The position numbers and the translations under genes are program-made. From Formicarius rufipectus (Eukaryota; Chordata; Aves; Passeriformes; Formicariidae), in assembly GCA_013399695.1 (NCBI GenBank), contig VXAU01001352.1, positions 1,046,799-1,110,798 on the forward strand: 64,000 nucleotides of DNA, written 5' to 3'. The notes under the pieces were generated by a model. That model ran no database searches. It had not been told where the DNA came from and worked only from the letters and a program-made list of their open reading frames with translations. Each line of letters opens with the position of its first letter. Within the stretch, counting starts at the first letter, position 1. Positions 1 through 12,967 of the stretch are shown here, piece by piece.

Positions 1-973
1 GGGCCTGCAGCAGACTGATGGTCTGTAGGGAGAAGCTCTCATCTGGGTGTACTTTACAGTACTAAGCTGGTGCCAGTGTGAAGTGGCATTCCTCTGTGGA
101 GGAGCAAGTTTTGCAGTCCTGGGCAGGGGCAAGTACTCTGAGGTGACAGACTAGTGCTAAGAGACAATGAATGATGTATAAATGAACTGTAACACTTACA
201 TGGCAGGTGAGAGATGGATGGAGTACTGCAAAGAAGGTGCTTGGGAACTCAGTGAGACGTGCAAGAATAGAAAACGTACACTGAAGTGAGGGTCCCAAGG
301 ACTATCAGAAATGAAGGGACGTATTAGCATAATGGTACAATGCTGTTGTTTAATGGGTGCTGTGCTTGCTATTAGCCCAGTAGTAAGTTTGTGAATATTT
401 GAGGCCTTCTGACTATCAAGATTTCTTTTCTGTCTATAAATATGTTCTTACCATAACATGCATACCTATCTGAGGAAACACGTGACGTCTACAGCTCTCA
501 GCAGTTTGACATCAGTTTTGTCAAAGGTGACAGATTCTGAAATAACAGTACCCCTACACAGTGGACAAACACCTCAGTCAGTTTTCAGACCAGAGCTGCA
601 TCTGCCTGTGACTTACTGCAGTACCACATGGCAGAAGGTCGCTTCTGGAAAACCTCAGTTGTGCAAAAGACCCATCGGAATTTTTTATTCATCACCTCCT
701 GCTCCATAAGCAGGTCTGGATATGATGCCTGATGAACATATGAAGCATCCACAGAGCTGTTATGAGATCAATGGCAATGGAAAGGTTCTTGGTATTTTCA
801 CCCCACCAGTCTCCCACTTGTGGCACACAGTGCTTGAAGGTGTGGCAGTCCCAGTTCATTACCAGTGTAGGAAGTTAAGAAATACACTTGCATTTCATTA
901 AGAAGTCAGTTTCCACAGAGGAAAACATCTGGAAACTTTATTTTTTTGTTGTTTAATATAAGAGATAAGTTAA

Positions 974-991
974 AATGAAATGAAATGAAAT
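974..991. repeat. Short GAAAT pentanucleotide run
   Basis: About three to four copies of GAAAT in a row. It is a minor simple repeat with no obvious context. Confidence 0.6.
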
Positions 992-1122
992 TGAAGCCTT
1001 TCACATGATGTTCTGGATGTCACCAAAATGATATAACCCATATAAGTCCAGAATACTCTTAATTCTTACATTCGCTTACATTTTTTAAAAATTACTTGTA
1101 ATTAAGTTTGTCCACGCTTTTT

Positions 1123-1124
<2 letters not shown>

Positions 1125-1157
<33 letters not shown>
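1125..1157 (+). repeat. (GTT)11 microsatellite
   Basis: Eleven uninterrupted GTT units follow a short T run. Pure trinucleotide runs of this length are commonly length-polymorphic. Confidence 0.95.
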
Positions 1158-3075
1158 CAGAGAAATTGCTAACAAAGAGTTTAAATGCTGAATATAATAT
1201 TTGTAATACTCCAAAGTAGGAAAAAATATTATCAGAACGCCAGTGATTTGTATCCCCATTGCTAGCAGTAAATTACTGGTAATTCTGACTGAAAGAAGTC
1301 AAACCCGCCAGGATTTGTGCCTGTTGCAGTAATAAAATCAGTCTGTTTCTGTAGCAGCAGGTGAGCAGTGTGGAGTTATCAGTGTGGGACAGGAAAGCTG
1401 TGCCACAGCTGGAGTCAGACTCTTTGATCCCAGAGCCAGTGCTGTGAGTGCAGCCACACCCCGTCTCGCCAGGTCTCGTATCCAAACAGCAGCACAGCCA
1501 ACCACCTTGGCTAAAATATTGCTCTGAATTTAGGATTTGCACATTCAAACCCACCAGGGATGTGGTTTTACAATCATGCCAGTTCTCAGGGAAACAAACA
1601 CATCTGAAAAATACGTGTATTTTTTTACCAGTAAACACAGATCCTTTCCTCTGCCACGTTTCAGGCTGATGGGCAAAGAAGCTCTCAAGGAGCTGTACCT
1701 GGGCACCTGAGGGGAGGGACCAAGTTTTTTGAACACATAGAAAGCCCCTTGAAGTCAGGGTCAGGTCTGCAACCTTGAATATCAGAGTTAATTACAGACT
1801 TGGATCCATGCATTTTTGTATATTTTGGCCTGAGATATAAATCTTTATTCTCTTAATCTCCTTCCTATTAATTACACATTTTAAATATACCATTTGCTAA
1901 TAAACCCCTCTGAAAGACTTGCTTCTCCACAAGAGCTGAAAACCTGATTCTTTACTGGAACATGGTTTGCTATTAGTAAAATAAGGACCTTTCTTTTACT
2001 CTCATTACTTTTCAATACACCTGATGAGAACACATGAGATTTATATAGACTTGTTTAGCAGCTGTCTCATATTTTCTTAGACTGTGAGGTATAAATTGAA
2101 TTTAGTGTTTTTTCTCAAGAATAAGTACGTGTTTGATGATTAGGCAATGGCAAAGGTGTTTCTCCTCTCTTGCAAATGGTTTTCATTGTTTAATACTTTT
2201 TGGATTGTTTAATGTCTCTTTTGTGCATTACACTGTGACTGATTTAGCACTAAGGACTTTTTAATTTTCATTTTGTAGCAGAAGGTGCTAAAGGAAGTAA
2301 AACATCAGTATGAGAACTAATCTGAGCATCAGGGTCTTGTCTTACTTTGATTATTGAAATTGAAGTATGATCTAGGAAATTGAGTTACTGAAAACATCAA
2401 TTGCCCTGTTTATATCAGCCACGGAAACAATTTGCTGTGTAGATTCTCAGGGAGGAAGAGGGTGAGTCTGTGAAGAACAGATGGTCACAGGGTGCCTGAG
2501 AAGAGCTCAATGTGGTGGGTCATGTATTCTGTGCCAGCATGACAAACCACTGAAAGAATCCCAGAAGCTTATCCAGGAAAGCTGGAGCAGTTTCTCCATC
2601 TTTATGCTCCCTTCTGAACAGAAGTCTAATTTTAGTCTGATGTGCAGGTTTCATAATTTCAGAGTTTCGGTATTCCAGTTAATGGATGACAAGAAGTAAG
2701 ATTTCCATCAGGACACTTTCACAGAGGAAGAATCTCTGTGGAAGGTCTTGTCTTGAACTATAGTAAGAATAGGTTGCTGATGCAGGACATTATTGAGTGT
2801 GGTTCCTCAAGCAGGAGTCAAGGGAAAGTTGACAAATGAGGGCTCACACCATTTTAGGACACCTGCCAGTGATGTCAGTACCACAAAAGGTGTAAAGGAC
2901 AAGAATCAAACGTGCAGGAAAACTGAAAGGGGAGAAATCCTGGAAAGGTAATAGAGAGTCAAACTTGAGAATTAAATAAAAACTGACAGGGCCAACTCCC
3001 TGCTTCCCCAAATGCATACAAAACTTACACATATCTCTATACCAACACAAGATGTGGAAAATTAACAAAAAGTGA

Positions 3076-3500
3076 CTTGAAATTCTTGGCCAAGAGGGAA
3101 AATCTCGACATAGTAGCCATTACAGAAGAATGTTGGAATGACAAAAATCAATAGGAGAGTGTAATACCTGGCTCTAAACTGCACAGGAAGGACAGATTAG
3201 GTCATAGAGCTGGGGGAGCTGTATTAGGGCCACACTGTTGAGCCTTCTGATCAGGAAACGGATATTGAGTCCAAAATGTTGAAGGAGATCAAAGAATCAT
3301 CTGAGCCTAATGAGGTAGTAATAATGGGGGAATTCAACTACCTTCAGCTGATCGAATGTCACATTGGGATGGAGCATAAGGGAAGCAATTTCTCATCACT
3401 CTGAGGGATTGCCTTGTTGAAACATTTAGTTCTAGAATATGGAAATGGAAACTCATGACTTAAGTGACATAGAGGAATGCAGGTAAGAAACTCTCAACTC
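3076..3500 (+). mobile_element. Ancient CR1 LINE fragment, endonuclease part of ORF2
   Basis: Translated in pieces, the sense strand gives ENLDIVAITEECWND at about 3103-3147. Further on it gives VVIMGEFNY at about 3317-3343, which corresponds to the GDFNYP-type motif of the apurinic-like endonuclease of CR1 ORF2 (Asp replaced by Glu). A 'GKDRLGHRAGG'-like stretch lies between them. The frame is broken by stops and indels, so it is a dead copy. The divergence suggests an old insertion. The borders are approximate. Confidence 0.65.
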
Positions 3501-6500
3501 CTGCATCAGAACAGACCTTCCTGTTCTTGGGTTAAAGTCGTGGCTACTGTAAAACTTAAATTCAATACTGAGGAGCCAATAGTTAGTTGTTATTATTATT
3601 GTGTCCTATCCCAGCATAAAATGGTGATAAACTTCAAATATGAGAGGTAGATGGAGATATATGTGATTCATCAATAAAATACTTAGATACAGTAGGGAGA
3701 TCATGTTGCCTTCTCCTGATGAGCCCTGTATGTTACAAGCTGTGTTTGGAAAGAATAACAATAAAGTGATAAAAGACAACTTTGGCAACAGAACTTGAAA
3801 GTACTCGGATTGTTGCATTGAAAAAAAGGGGGAGAGGAAATGTGGTGATATGCAAACAATTCTGCTGTGTAAGAGCATTCTAGAAATGAAAGACCAAGCA
3901 GAATGAGGCATCAGATGGGGATATGTTTAATGTCCTCTTCAAATTTCCAATGAGTTAACATAGTTTTATTTGGAAAGAGGTACTTTTAGGCTGTGGAATG
4001 CAATTCCAATATGGCATTGTGTTCACAGCACGCGCTGTTACTTCTTCAGGGGGTGATTATGGCCATAGCTCTATGTTCAGCACGTACAGGGAAAACTACT
4101 ATTATTTTTTTGTGGTTTGGAGGCACAAGTAATACTTACATTTACCAACAGCCAGCTATCTTGTGGCTACAAAAATATGGAGAAAATGGTTGCATCATTT
4201 CCTTAGTGGCCCTGAGAATCCTTTTCACTAAACTCTAGATGAAACTGTGAAACAGTGGTACCTGGACAAATGCATATTTGGCTCTGCATTAAAGAGAACT
4301 TTTTCAGTGTGGATCAGGGAGAGGTGTAGGTGGGGGCTGACAAGGCTTAGTGTGTTTCTGATTCCAACATCTCCTTTGCCTGGGGTTTGGAAGCTGACTG
4401 TGTCTCAGGCAGAACGGATTAGAAACCTTGCTGACAATTCCAGGAGAAACCCGTTGCCATGGGTGGTTGGTTACTCACATCACAGCTGAAGTGAACTGAT
4501 GTGATATGAAATGAGCCTTATGATAATCCCAGAACTTGCCAGATGTTTTGTAGGTGACCAGCTATTCTAACATCCATGTGAAAAAGAGCAGACACCATGT
4601 CTATGATTCTCTTCCCTGCCATTTGTGCTGTTGCATCAATAATGCAGTCAATTATTTTTCTTTGCATTTAAAACGTCCACTCAGTTTGAGGGATGAAAGG
4701 AAGATGAATCTTTTTAGTAATAATATTCAAGATTAACTTTTGTTTCACAACATTTGTTACTTTCTATACAGTCTTTTTTATCAAAAAACCTGTTTTATAT
4801 GTATTGTTATTGTATTTATCAAGGGAACCCATCATCAAGCCAACCCATCAACTAGCCTCAGATACTCTGACAATTTGTGTAGTGTCCAAGAAAAGGAGGC
4901 TTCTTTAATTCATCCTGAAACCATGTCCTACATGCAGTTGTCCTAACTGGTTTTTAGATAGATAAACAGGTACACATAAGTCTCAAAGAAAGCCACCATA
5001 CACACTGATAATCTGTACACAATCTTAGGGAAGAGTCAGAGAAAAATGAGTTTTACTGTTCTTCTGGAGGAACCCTGAAAGCTGAAGAAGTGTTTTGCAC
5101 CACTGTATGTGCCATATGGTCTTGTAAGTGATGAATCTTAAGTCCCAAGCTTTCAAAGAGAAAGCCCCTGTTAGGATCTGGATTTTCAGCCTTGCAAGCC
5201 TTTTACATGAAGATTAAAATACAAATTGTTTCTGCTGCCATTTTAATTTTCATTTTGTAATTATATTTCTTTTAAAATTAATTCCATTCTCATTTTCTTC
5301 CTTTATCACTTAGCTTTTAAGTGAGACTCAAGAGAGACTCAAATGTTGAAGGAAAAATGACAATATTGAACTAAACATACCCACTGGTAATATAAAAATT
5401 AGCAAAGAAAAGTAGTGTCAGATGGATAATTGTTTTGAACAAGGTGAGAATACAAGGAATAACAAGAGTTGATATTTGATCCTCCTTGTGAAAGCAGCTA
5501 GATAAGGGATTTTAATGCTGCTTATTATAAAAACTCGATTTTTCAACTTGTAGCTGTTAACATTGTTAGGGAAAAGAACAAAATTAAGCATTGAAGTTAT
5601 TATATCTGAATTACTGTGAGCCTCATAACAGCTGATATAAGTATCCCCCACAGCTTTTCTCATGACAAACTTAGAGCAAATGGTGAAACAACTGAGAATG
5701 TATATCATTAAATGTATTAAATTACCCATGATTAGCATTACACAGTAAAGTGTTAACATCTTTGCTTAAAAGATTCCATATGGACTTCCTTGAATATAGA
5801 AAATAATATTGAAGTATTTTTAAATTTATTTGTTTTTTCTACCAGGTTAGAAGATGTAATCATATGAATTGCTCTATTTGCTGTAGCTTGAATAAAGTCA
5901 TGCTGGCTATGCTGGCTAAATAACTTTAAAATATAGTGAATTCTGTTGTATTTATTCACCACTAAGCAATATTCTCTGTTTGTAACATGAAGAAATCTGA
6001 TACTGTCTGCATAAACTATAGAACTGTAGCAACTACTGATAGAGAATTACAAATCTTCTGCATGTATATATAACAGCTATATGCTTTGTCAACTGTCAAT
6101 TCAATCTGCAAGAAAATGCCTTTTTTAATTAAAAAAAAATTATGTAACGAAAGTTGATGCAGGAATCACCATCAAAGATGGCACAAATCTTTTATAGATT
6201 TGCAGCCTTATCTTCTGTTGATTTCAGTACAATGCAGAGACTTTTACTACTTCATGTGTGTTTTTTTCTTTCTTGCAAATAGGAAAGGCTGTTCTGTTAT
6301 AGGTCTTAGTGTGAGGAGAAAAGACATAAACATGTAAGAACAATCTAGAAAACAATTCTCCATGAACACTTAACAGTGTTGGTGCTGTTACTGAGGTAAC
6401 ATTACTCAGTGGTGACATCAGGTTTTCTTTCTGTTCACCTGTAGATAACAAGGAGGTTCCTTCTCTAATCTACAGGTTGGCTGTATTTGGAATTAAAGGA

Positions 6501-6510
6501 AATGCTATCA
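3500..6510. other. Intron sequence, nothing recognised
   Basis: AT-rich DNA with only short, unrelated reading frames on both strands. I see no repeat tail, splice-flanked exon or RNA gene here. Confidence 0.55.
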
Positions 6511-7082
6511 CAGAATCAATTCAGTTGGAAAAGACCTCTGAGATCATCAAGTCCAACCTATGAGCAAACACCACCTTATCAACCAGACCATGACACAGAG
6601 TGCCACGTCCAGTCTTTCCTTAAACACCCCCAGGGGCGGTGACCACCACCTCCATGAGCAGTCTATTCCAATATCTGAACACCCTTTCTGTGAAGAAAGT
6701 CTTCCTAATGTCCAGTCTAGACTTCCCCTGGCACAGCTTAAAACTGTAAGTCCTCTCATCCTGCCAATAGTTATCTGGGAGAAGAGACTGACCCCCACAC
6801 GGCTACACCCTCCTGTCAGGGAGCTGTAGAGTGTTGAGGTCACCCCTGAGCCTCCTCTTCTCCACGCTAAACAACTCCCAGCTCCATCAGCCTCACAGGA
6901 TTTGTGCTCCAGACCCTTCACCAGCTTCTTTGCCGTTTTCTGGACCTGCTCCAGCACCTCAATGTCCTTCCTGAACTGGGAGCCCAGACCTGGATGTGGC
7001 ACTTGAGATGTGACCTCACCAGTGCCTGGTCCAGGGGCAGAATCACTGCCCTGGTCCTGCTGGCCGCACTGTTCCTGATACA
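6511..7082 (-). mobile_element. CR1 LINE, 5'-truncated 3' end, antisense
   Basis: Read on the minus strand, this ends at 6511 in the standard avian CR1 tail (complement of CAGAATCAATTCAGTTGG). Upstream it carries the C-terminal reverse-transcriptase region and 3' UTR. A minus-strand frame of 178 codons crosses most of it and includes peptides such as QFRKDIEVLEQVQKTAKKL, typical of the CR1 ORF2 C-terminus, but it is not an intact enzyme. The copy starts near the 'CAGGAACAGTGCGGCC' landmark, so it is strongly 5'-truncated like most avian CR1 copies. It lies antisense to SUGCT. Confidence 0.92.
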
Positions 7083-8640
7083 TATTAAAAACTTGTTACT
7101 GACAGTCTGAAATCCATCCTTCTGCTTCCCTCACAGTGATCTCAGTGTAAAATGCCACCCAAAATTATTTGATTCAGAAAGTTTCAAATGGAAACAGATC
7201 ATAAAGTGTTTCTGGCCTGAAAAATAAGGCATATGGGAAAAAAAAATAACAATTTGATCTACTGCTTGCTATCATCTTTTCCATGATCCTGTTGGTTTGT
7301 CATTTCCTGTGCTGAGCTAAGGTCAATCTGAACACAACACAGATCATGACCATGTGAAAGATACAAGGCAATGGAGGAGAAGGCCTTTGAGTTGTGTCTC
7401 TTACCTTTTCCTCAGGTTTCCTTGCGTTTGATGATAAAGGATGTGACCTTTGCATTCCCCCAGAGGCTGAGATGCAATAATCTTACATGTTTCCTTCATA
7501 GTTTTTTAGAATGCACATAACGATGAGTGGGTGAAGTTGGTTTTTTTCAATTTCTTTTTAGGAATTCTAATAGTGGTGTTCATGGAAGAGGAAATTACAG
7601 AGCTCTTTTAAACAGTGTCGCTAATGTAGGGGAAAAGAAACAGTTTTTGACCAGAGTCATTTCTTGGGAATCGTTTTCTTCCAAAAAAAGGTTGAAGTTA
7701 AGTATCCCAATATAGGCTTAATAACTGTAGAAAATAAGAGGAATAACAATTTTGGTGGGTTTGAGTAAAAAATATATCTGAGAGGGAAAATCAGCACTGT
7801 ACTTACAAAAATAGAAAGGAAGCTTGGCTGCATCTTCAACAATTCTCTTAAAAGGACTAGAAGTTAGACTGGTGATCATCAAAGACACTCCAGGGTTTTT
7901 GTATTTCATTCTTTAAAGAAAAGGGACATGGAATTTGAGTTTAAAAAAAAAATTAAAAATAAATAAAATCTTTTACATGTAATTTAAGTCTGTTTTATGA
8001 GAGTAGTCATCGAGAGATCCAGAACACAGAAAAATGTGGATTTTGTGGAGCCCTGAGTACCTGCTAGAGAATTTGTATGTTTTTCTTTAACCAAATGAAG
8101 CCACTTTTAGGTACATTCTTTAATTTACCACCTGAAGAACTGCTTATGCACCTGAGCATACTGTGAATTTAAAGTTCAAATGAGTGTGTTCTCTTGCATT
8201 CAGGTCCCAAATAATCAATTAAATGTATAAAAAAAGCCCAAGTAAGTAAGTTACACAGAAAGGAGGCCAGACTTTCAATAATGTTGATTAAGGGCATAAC
8301 TGGAGAGATTCTAAATCTGAGTTAAAACAAGCAATTATATTTCCTAATTCTGTCATTTGGAAAAAAAAGCTGGATGTCTCACTTGAATGTCTACCAAAAT
8401 TGTCGTTAACCTTCTGAGAGAGAAATAGAACTAATGATTTGAGGTCCTGCCAAACAATTAGACCAGTGACCAGACATTGTTCCACCAGCATCTATTATCG
8501 GAAATATCTGGATTTCTAAATGTCAGCTAAATAGGCTCACCCCACAAGCTAAGAGAAAGCTGACCTGACCCTTTGACACCACCTGTTCAGGAATGGGAGT
8601 TTCTTAAGTAGGCTACTCTACCCAGAGAAAAGGTTCACAA
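7083..8640. other. Intron sequence, nothing recognised
   Basis: AT-rich sequence with a short A-rich patch near 7942-7970. No gene or dated repeat could be supported. Confidence 0.5.
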
Positions 8641-9020
8641 AATCTGACCTGGAAAGAATGGTTAAAGGAATTAGTTTTGTTTAGTCTAGAAAAGAGCAGA
8701 CCGAGGGAGGATGTGATTACAATCTTCCAGTACATAAAAGAATGTTATAAAGATGCTAATGATTGGTCTTCTGTGTCCAGTTGGGGAAAAGGCAAGAATA
8801 AAGATGTCTAATACAAAGATATTTAGATTTTGTATTAGGAGAAAAAAATCTAATAAAAATAGGGAACGTGGTGTGAGTAACATAAGAAAATTCTCATCTC
8901 ATTAACTGGAAATTTTCAAGAATAATTAGATCAACACTTGTCATTATAGTCAAGGCTGCTAGTGTTGATCATGGTGCAAGGTAGATTTATTAAGAGGATC
9001 ACTTAATAGTCTTTGCCCAT
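8640..9020 (+). mobile_element. Ancient (amniote-age) CR1 LINE tail
   Basis: The stretch 'TTTGTTTAGTCTAGAAAAGAG' followed by GATGTGATTACAATCTTCC and an AAAGATG/GATTGG segment corresponds, in order, to the old CR1 ORF2 C-terminus and 3' region shared with turtles and crocodilians. The usual final tail is degraded. It is much more diverged than the avian CR1 copies elsewhere in the window. Borders are approximate. Confidence 0.65.
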
Positions 9021-9880
9021 CTTTCATTTCCTATAGCTGATGCTTTTGGTAGGACGCTCTGGAGTGGTTACATTGGATATAAAATAATTGCATAATGGAA
9101 GGCTTTTTATTTGTAGGGGATACTTCAATAACAAAATAATTTCTTTTTAAGAATTCTGATTACATGATTAAGGTAACAGCATTACAAGAATGGCAGAATA
9201 ATAAGTAAGGAAATTATAAAGCTTAATTGTTGGCTTTGGGTGCAGAATTGTGTTAACAAGAGCAGAGTTTGCTAGTATGGATTTCATTTTTCCTGTTACT
9301 CGATTATCACACATCATTTTTTGAGGTTAATAACAAGGAACTGAAAATTGTGATGAATAATCATCCCATACAGATATACACAGTGCAGAATTGTGGCATA
9401 CCCACTCAAAAGAACAGAAAAACCATCAAAATTATGTCATCTTTCCTAAATCCTTGGAAAAGCCATTAAGACAGCATTTCACAATATGATCCATCACAAG
9501 ACCAAAAGCAACTGAGTAACACTGAAAAAAAGAAACTGGAGAGCACAGGTCATAAATAGACTTTAGTACCTTTTGCAGATTAAAATGAAAGTATGAGGGT
9601 TTTAATACTCATTCTATGTTGGCACCAGTTGCCTGCTGGTGGTTTAAAGTGCAGCTCAGTTTCTTATGTTTGATATTGGGTATAAGAGCTTAAAGATACA
9701 TTAGAGATGTACAGTTTTACTGAAGCATTTATTTAGATGCAAAAATAAAAAATAGTGTCAAACATCAGGGCTTTCATTTTACAAATGAAGTGAAATAATT
9801 GAGTTGTAGTTCTCTGTATTTTCAGATATTCTGTGGAAGAACATGATGATGTTTCTCTCTTTGTTTTCCTCTTGAGTTTA
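9021..9880. other. Intron sequence leading to the SUGCT exon
   Basis: AT-rich with no repeats recognised. No second exon was found here. Confidence 0.5.
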
Positions 9881-9934
9881 GGAGCTGATTGTATTTTTTA
9901 TTGCATACATGTTTTGTTTGTTTTGTTTTCCTAG
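9881..9934 (+). other. SUGCT: Splice acceptor region of the SUGCT exon
   Basis: A T-rich tract (about 9911-9932, TTTTGTTTG-type) runs into CCTAG, with the AG at 9933-9934. A plausible branch point, CTGAT at 9885-9889, lies about 46 nt upstream of the AG. This arrangement is what decides the exon start at 9935. Confidence 0.75.
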
Positions 9935-9998
9935 GTACTCCACAATGGACTTGTGATGGAAATGAATCATCCAACAGCTGGGAGGATCGCTATTCCAG
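9935..9998 (+). CDS. SUGCT: Single internal exon of SUGCT (succinyl-CoA:glutarate-CoA transferase), near the C-terminus
   Basis: This is a 64-nt exon that opens in phase 0 and reads 21 codons starting VLHNGLVMEMNHP, then TAGRIAIP. It ends with one extra G, so the next exon must begin with the last two bases of a Gly-type codon. It is preceded by a T-rich tract ending in CCTAG and followed by a GT donor. From memory of the family, this peptide matches the segment just before the conserved GPAVRYS-type C-terminal stretch of SUGCT, a class III (CaiB/BaiF) CoA-transferase. SUGCT is a mitochondrial enzyme that moves CoA from succinyl-CoA to glutarate, and its loss causes glutaric aciduria type III in people. 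The catalytic Asp lies in earlier exons and is not in this window. No stop or frameshift is seen, so the exon looks functional. I looked for the preceding and following exons and could not find them, which fits the gene's very long introns. The alternative is another family III CoA-transferase, which I think less likely. Confidence 0.85.
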
Positions 9999-10004
9999 GT
10001 TAGA
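9999..10004 (+). other. SUGCT: Splice donor of the SUGCT exon
   Basis: The junction reads CAG/GTTAGA. Positions +1, +2, +4 and +5 are consensus. The +3 base is T instead of the usual purine, so the site is moderate rather than strong. It sets the exon end at 9998 and gives a phase 1 exit. Confidence 0.7.
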
Positions 10005-12965
10005 TGTTTAATCCTTTTTTTCCTGAATTAAATGCTACATGACATCCTGAGAGGTTCTGGAACTCAGCTGAGGATGTGACACACCTTCACAATTCAGTCG
10101 AATGGACAGAAGTTCAACCAGGCTGACATTTGTGCTCACAGTCATTCTGGTAGCAGAAAAATGGGTTAAAATGTGTGTCAGAATAGTTTCTGGTTTCCAT
10201 CGGTCAGTTATCATAAAACAAGAACATGGATTTGATAATACTTGCAAACTCCCACTGCTCAAAATATTGCTGCTAAATCATCTACATGAATATGGGAATC
10301 TGTTTTTGATTTAGGTCTATTTTGCAAGTTACCCAGACTTCTTTTAGGGACATATCAGTTGTTAAAAAAAAAATAAATAAAATAAAAAGACAGAAGAGGA
10401 GGGAAATTCATCATGAGGGCTTAATGATGAAGCCTTAAGTAGCTATTTTGTATTTCCAAAGAATACAGTAGAAATAAACTAGTCCCTCCTCTTTTAAACT
10501 CTAAGTGGATCAGGAGCCAGTGTAGCTTTCCTTCCATTAGTTCTGGAATGGGATTAGATTCATCCCGAGCCATTATGAGGATTCAGATCCTTGCAGATGG
10601 CTCTGTTTTGACAGTTGATCCTTATCTGATAATCTATTAGCTAGATTATTAGTCAACTTTTTGGGCTTCTCTGTGCTTCTCTCTCTCCTAGGCCACATTG
10701 AGAATCGTTCCCTCCTTCATTCAAAGCACCATGCCACGTCTGTTTTTAGAAGAGCTTCTCCATACATTTTAATTTTCTGTGCCAATTCCACCCTCTGAGA
10801 CAACACCCACTTGCCATCAATTCCAGCTGACTTGAGCACATGCAGTGTTATGCACAATTTGACCCATAAAATTTATCTTAATTTGCACATCCTGGAATCA
10901 CACTGGGATGCAGAAAGAATTATTTGAAAGAAACCAATCCCATATTAGATCATGTTTTCTGCATGAATAGAGGGGATGTTTGTGTGCATGTGTGTGTATG
11001 CTCCCATATTTGCTCTTCAACACAGTTTTCATTCCACATTTGGTCTCATTGACTGGGATGTTTGGTTGGTTATATTAAAAAATGCTTCTTTAGTTTAGAT
11101 GCACATATCTGGAAATAGTAATCCTTTTATTTATTTATTTAAAACATTTTCTTCCAGAAAGGTAATCCTGGTTTATTTATCCAAAATGAAAAGACAAATA
11201 GAAGATTTTGATTTAATTCTTTTTAAAGAAGCAGACAGAAAAGCCTTGCAGATGGTAGAGGAAGTGTGTAAGGTTTTCATGTTGCATACAATGTATAATC
11301 TATCTAAGAGAAAGCAAATACTCCTTAAGGGGATAGGTTAAACTGCAAGAAGAGGAAAGAGATGAAAGGAATGTTCAAATGTCTGTCAGCAGCGATAGAA
11401 TGTATTGGCAAGAGAGTGAGTTTTTACATAGGTAAGCCATAGTGCTTCCCAAATCCTTAGTTATTTTTTATTTTATTAAACTAGTGACACTGCACTAAAC
11501 TAAAATAAATCATCTTAGTCTCTAATGGTTTGCCATATAGATGGACTTCTATGAAGAGTTTCTTGTATTGAAGCAGATGGCTGAAATGATTATTGGATAT
11601 TTGAGCAGGAAAAGTAGAATTCCTTCCTTTCCTGGCATGGGAGGATAAGTAGGGGAGAGACAGGGGAAAGAAGGGTGAAGAACCTCATTCAGTGTGAGTA
11701 GAATGGACCTATTGAAATCACTGGAAAGACAGTGCATTACTCTGTCCCAATGATGGTAGGTAATGGAAGTATCCTGGATGTTTTCTGTTCAGTAATGTAT
11801 CTGAAGAGTACAGGGAAGAGTTTGAAGGCCTACAATAGATAACATTCTCCCCAACAACTGTTTAAAACTGGGATTTTTTTTGTTTGTTTTCTTTTTTTGT
11901 TTTCCCAATGTGATTCTATTTTAAGATCTTGTATTCAGCAGAGAACAGCTTTAATAAGCTCTCTCTGTCTCAGGGTTGCTTATTAAGGAAGATTAAGATA
12001 TTAATGTGAATGTTGAAACTGAATAGGCTAAAAATATCTCTCCTTAAAGAGACTGAGGAGACTCTGATCCCAAAATAAAAATTTAGAAGCAAGATTTTAA
12101 TGAATCTTTTAGTAATTGAAGTGGACATTACACTCGAGGCTCTTGACAGAGCTCTGACTTGTGCTGCCAAGTAAAGTTGGGAGTGCAGTGACGTGCACTG
12201 AAGTGAGAGCATGCTGGCAGGTCTCAGCTCTGAGCATCACAGGTGGCCTCTGAGTCTGGCATTGGATTTACAGCTGTCCTTCTCCAGGCATGTTGAGAGA
12301 GTTGGTTCCAATCTGTGTTTGAATCCTCCACTGTAGATCTTGCAGCTTGAAATTCTGAGGGATTTTGCCATTCGTTTTAATGTAGGCCACATTTTTAATG
12401 TTGGACTTGGTAATTCCTGCTCGTCCTTTGCTTAAACATCTTTTGATATGATTATTGAACCTGGGTCTTTCCTCCCCCTTGTTTTTTTTTTTATGATTCC
12501 CAGCCTGAGGTATACTGTATGTGCTGCTAAGTGCATCACAGGGTACTAGTGAAACAGAAATGGGAGAAATTGAATTACAAAACCCATATTTTTACTAATT
12601 TTTCTTTTCAAAATGTGTAGGGGAGAAAGAGACCTTGAATTTTGATATCTCTTGTTTCACATATTCATGACAAATGTCTGTGTACATACACACTGCTGTT
12701 ACTAGTATCAAGATATTTTAGATTCAAGAATGGATGTGAAAAAGAGAGTTCATTATGTCCGACTGAGAGTGACTGTATAAAAGATTGTGAGAACATTTTG
12801 AAGAAAATTATGGTTCTGTGGTAGTTCAGTGATAAGGATAATGTTTTACATATATAATTCATTATATTCACGCCATGAGGTTATTCTAGAACTGACATAT
12901 ACATATACTTGACATATATAATGTACAACACTGAGAGAGAGACTTTTTTGAGTTATCCTTCCCAG
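10005..12965. other. Start of the long downstream intron, no gene seen
   Basis: AT-rich sequence holding an A-rich patch (about 10364-10391) and a short (TTTA)n run (11126-11141). The remaining frames are short and unrelated to known proteins. Confidence 0.5.
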
Positions 12966-12967
12966 GA

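Larger units (their letters stand above)
1..3070. other. Upstream intron sequence, no gene seen
   Basis: This stretch is AT-rich and apparently single-copy. Its reading frames are short, overlap on both strands and match no family I know. The only clear structure is the GTT microsatellite listed separately. If the exon call is right, it belongs to the intron upstream of the SUGCT exon. Confidence 0.6.

Noticed and set aside
2080..2105. Possible acceptor TTTTCTTAG followed by a peptide TVRYK, considered as the GPAVRYS exon of SUGCT
   Set aside because: It is upstream of the recognised exon, lacks the expected flanking residues and meets stops soon after.
6547..7083. 178-codon minus-strand frame
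   Set aside because: It is the C-terminal part of a truncated CR1 ORF2, not a host gene.
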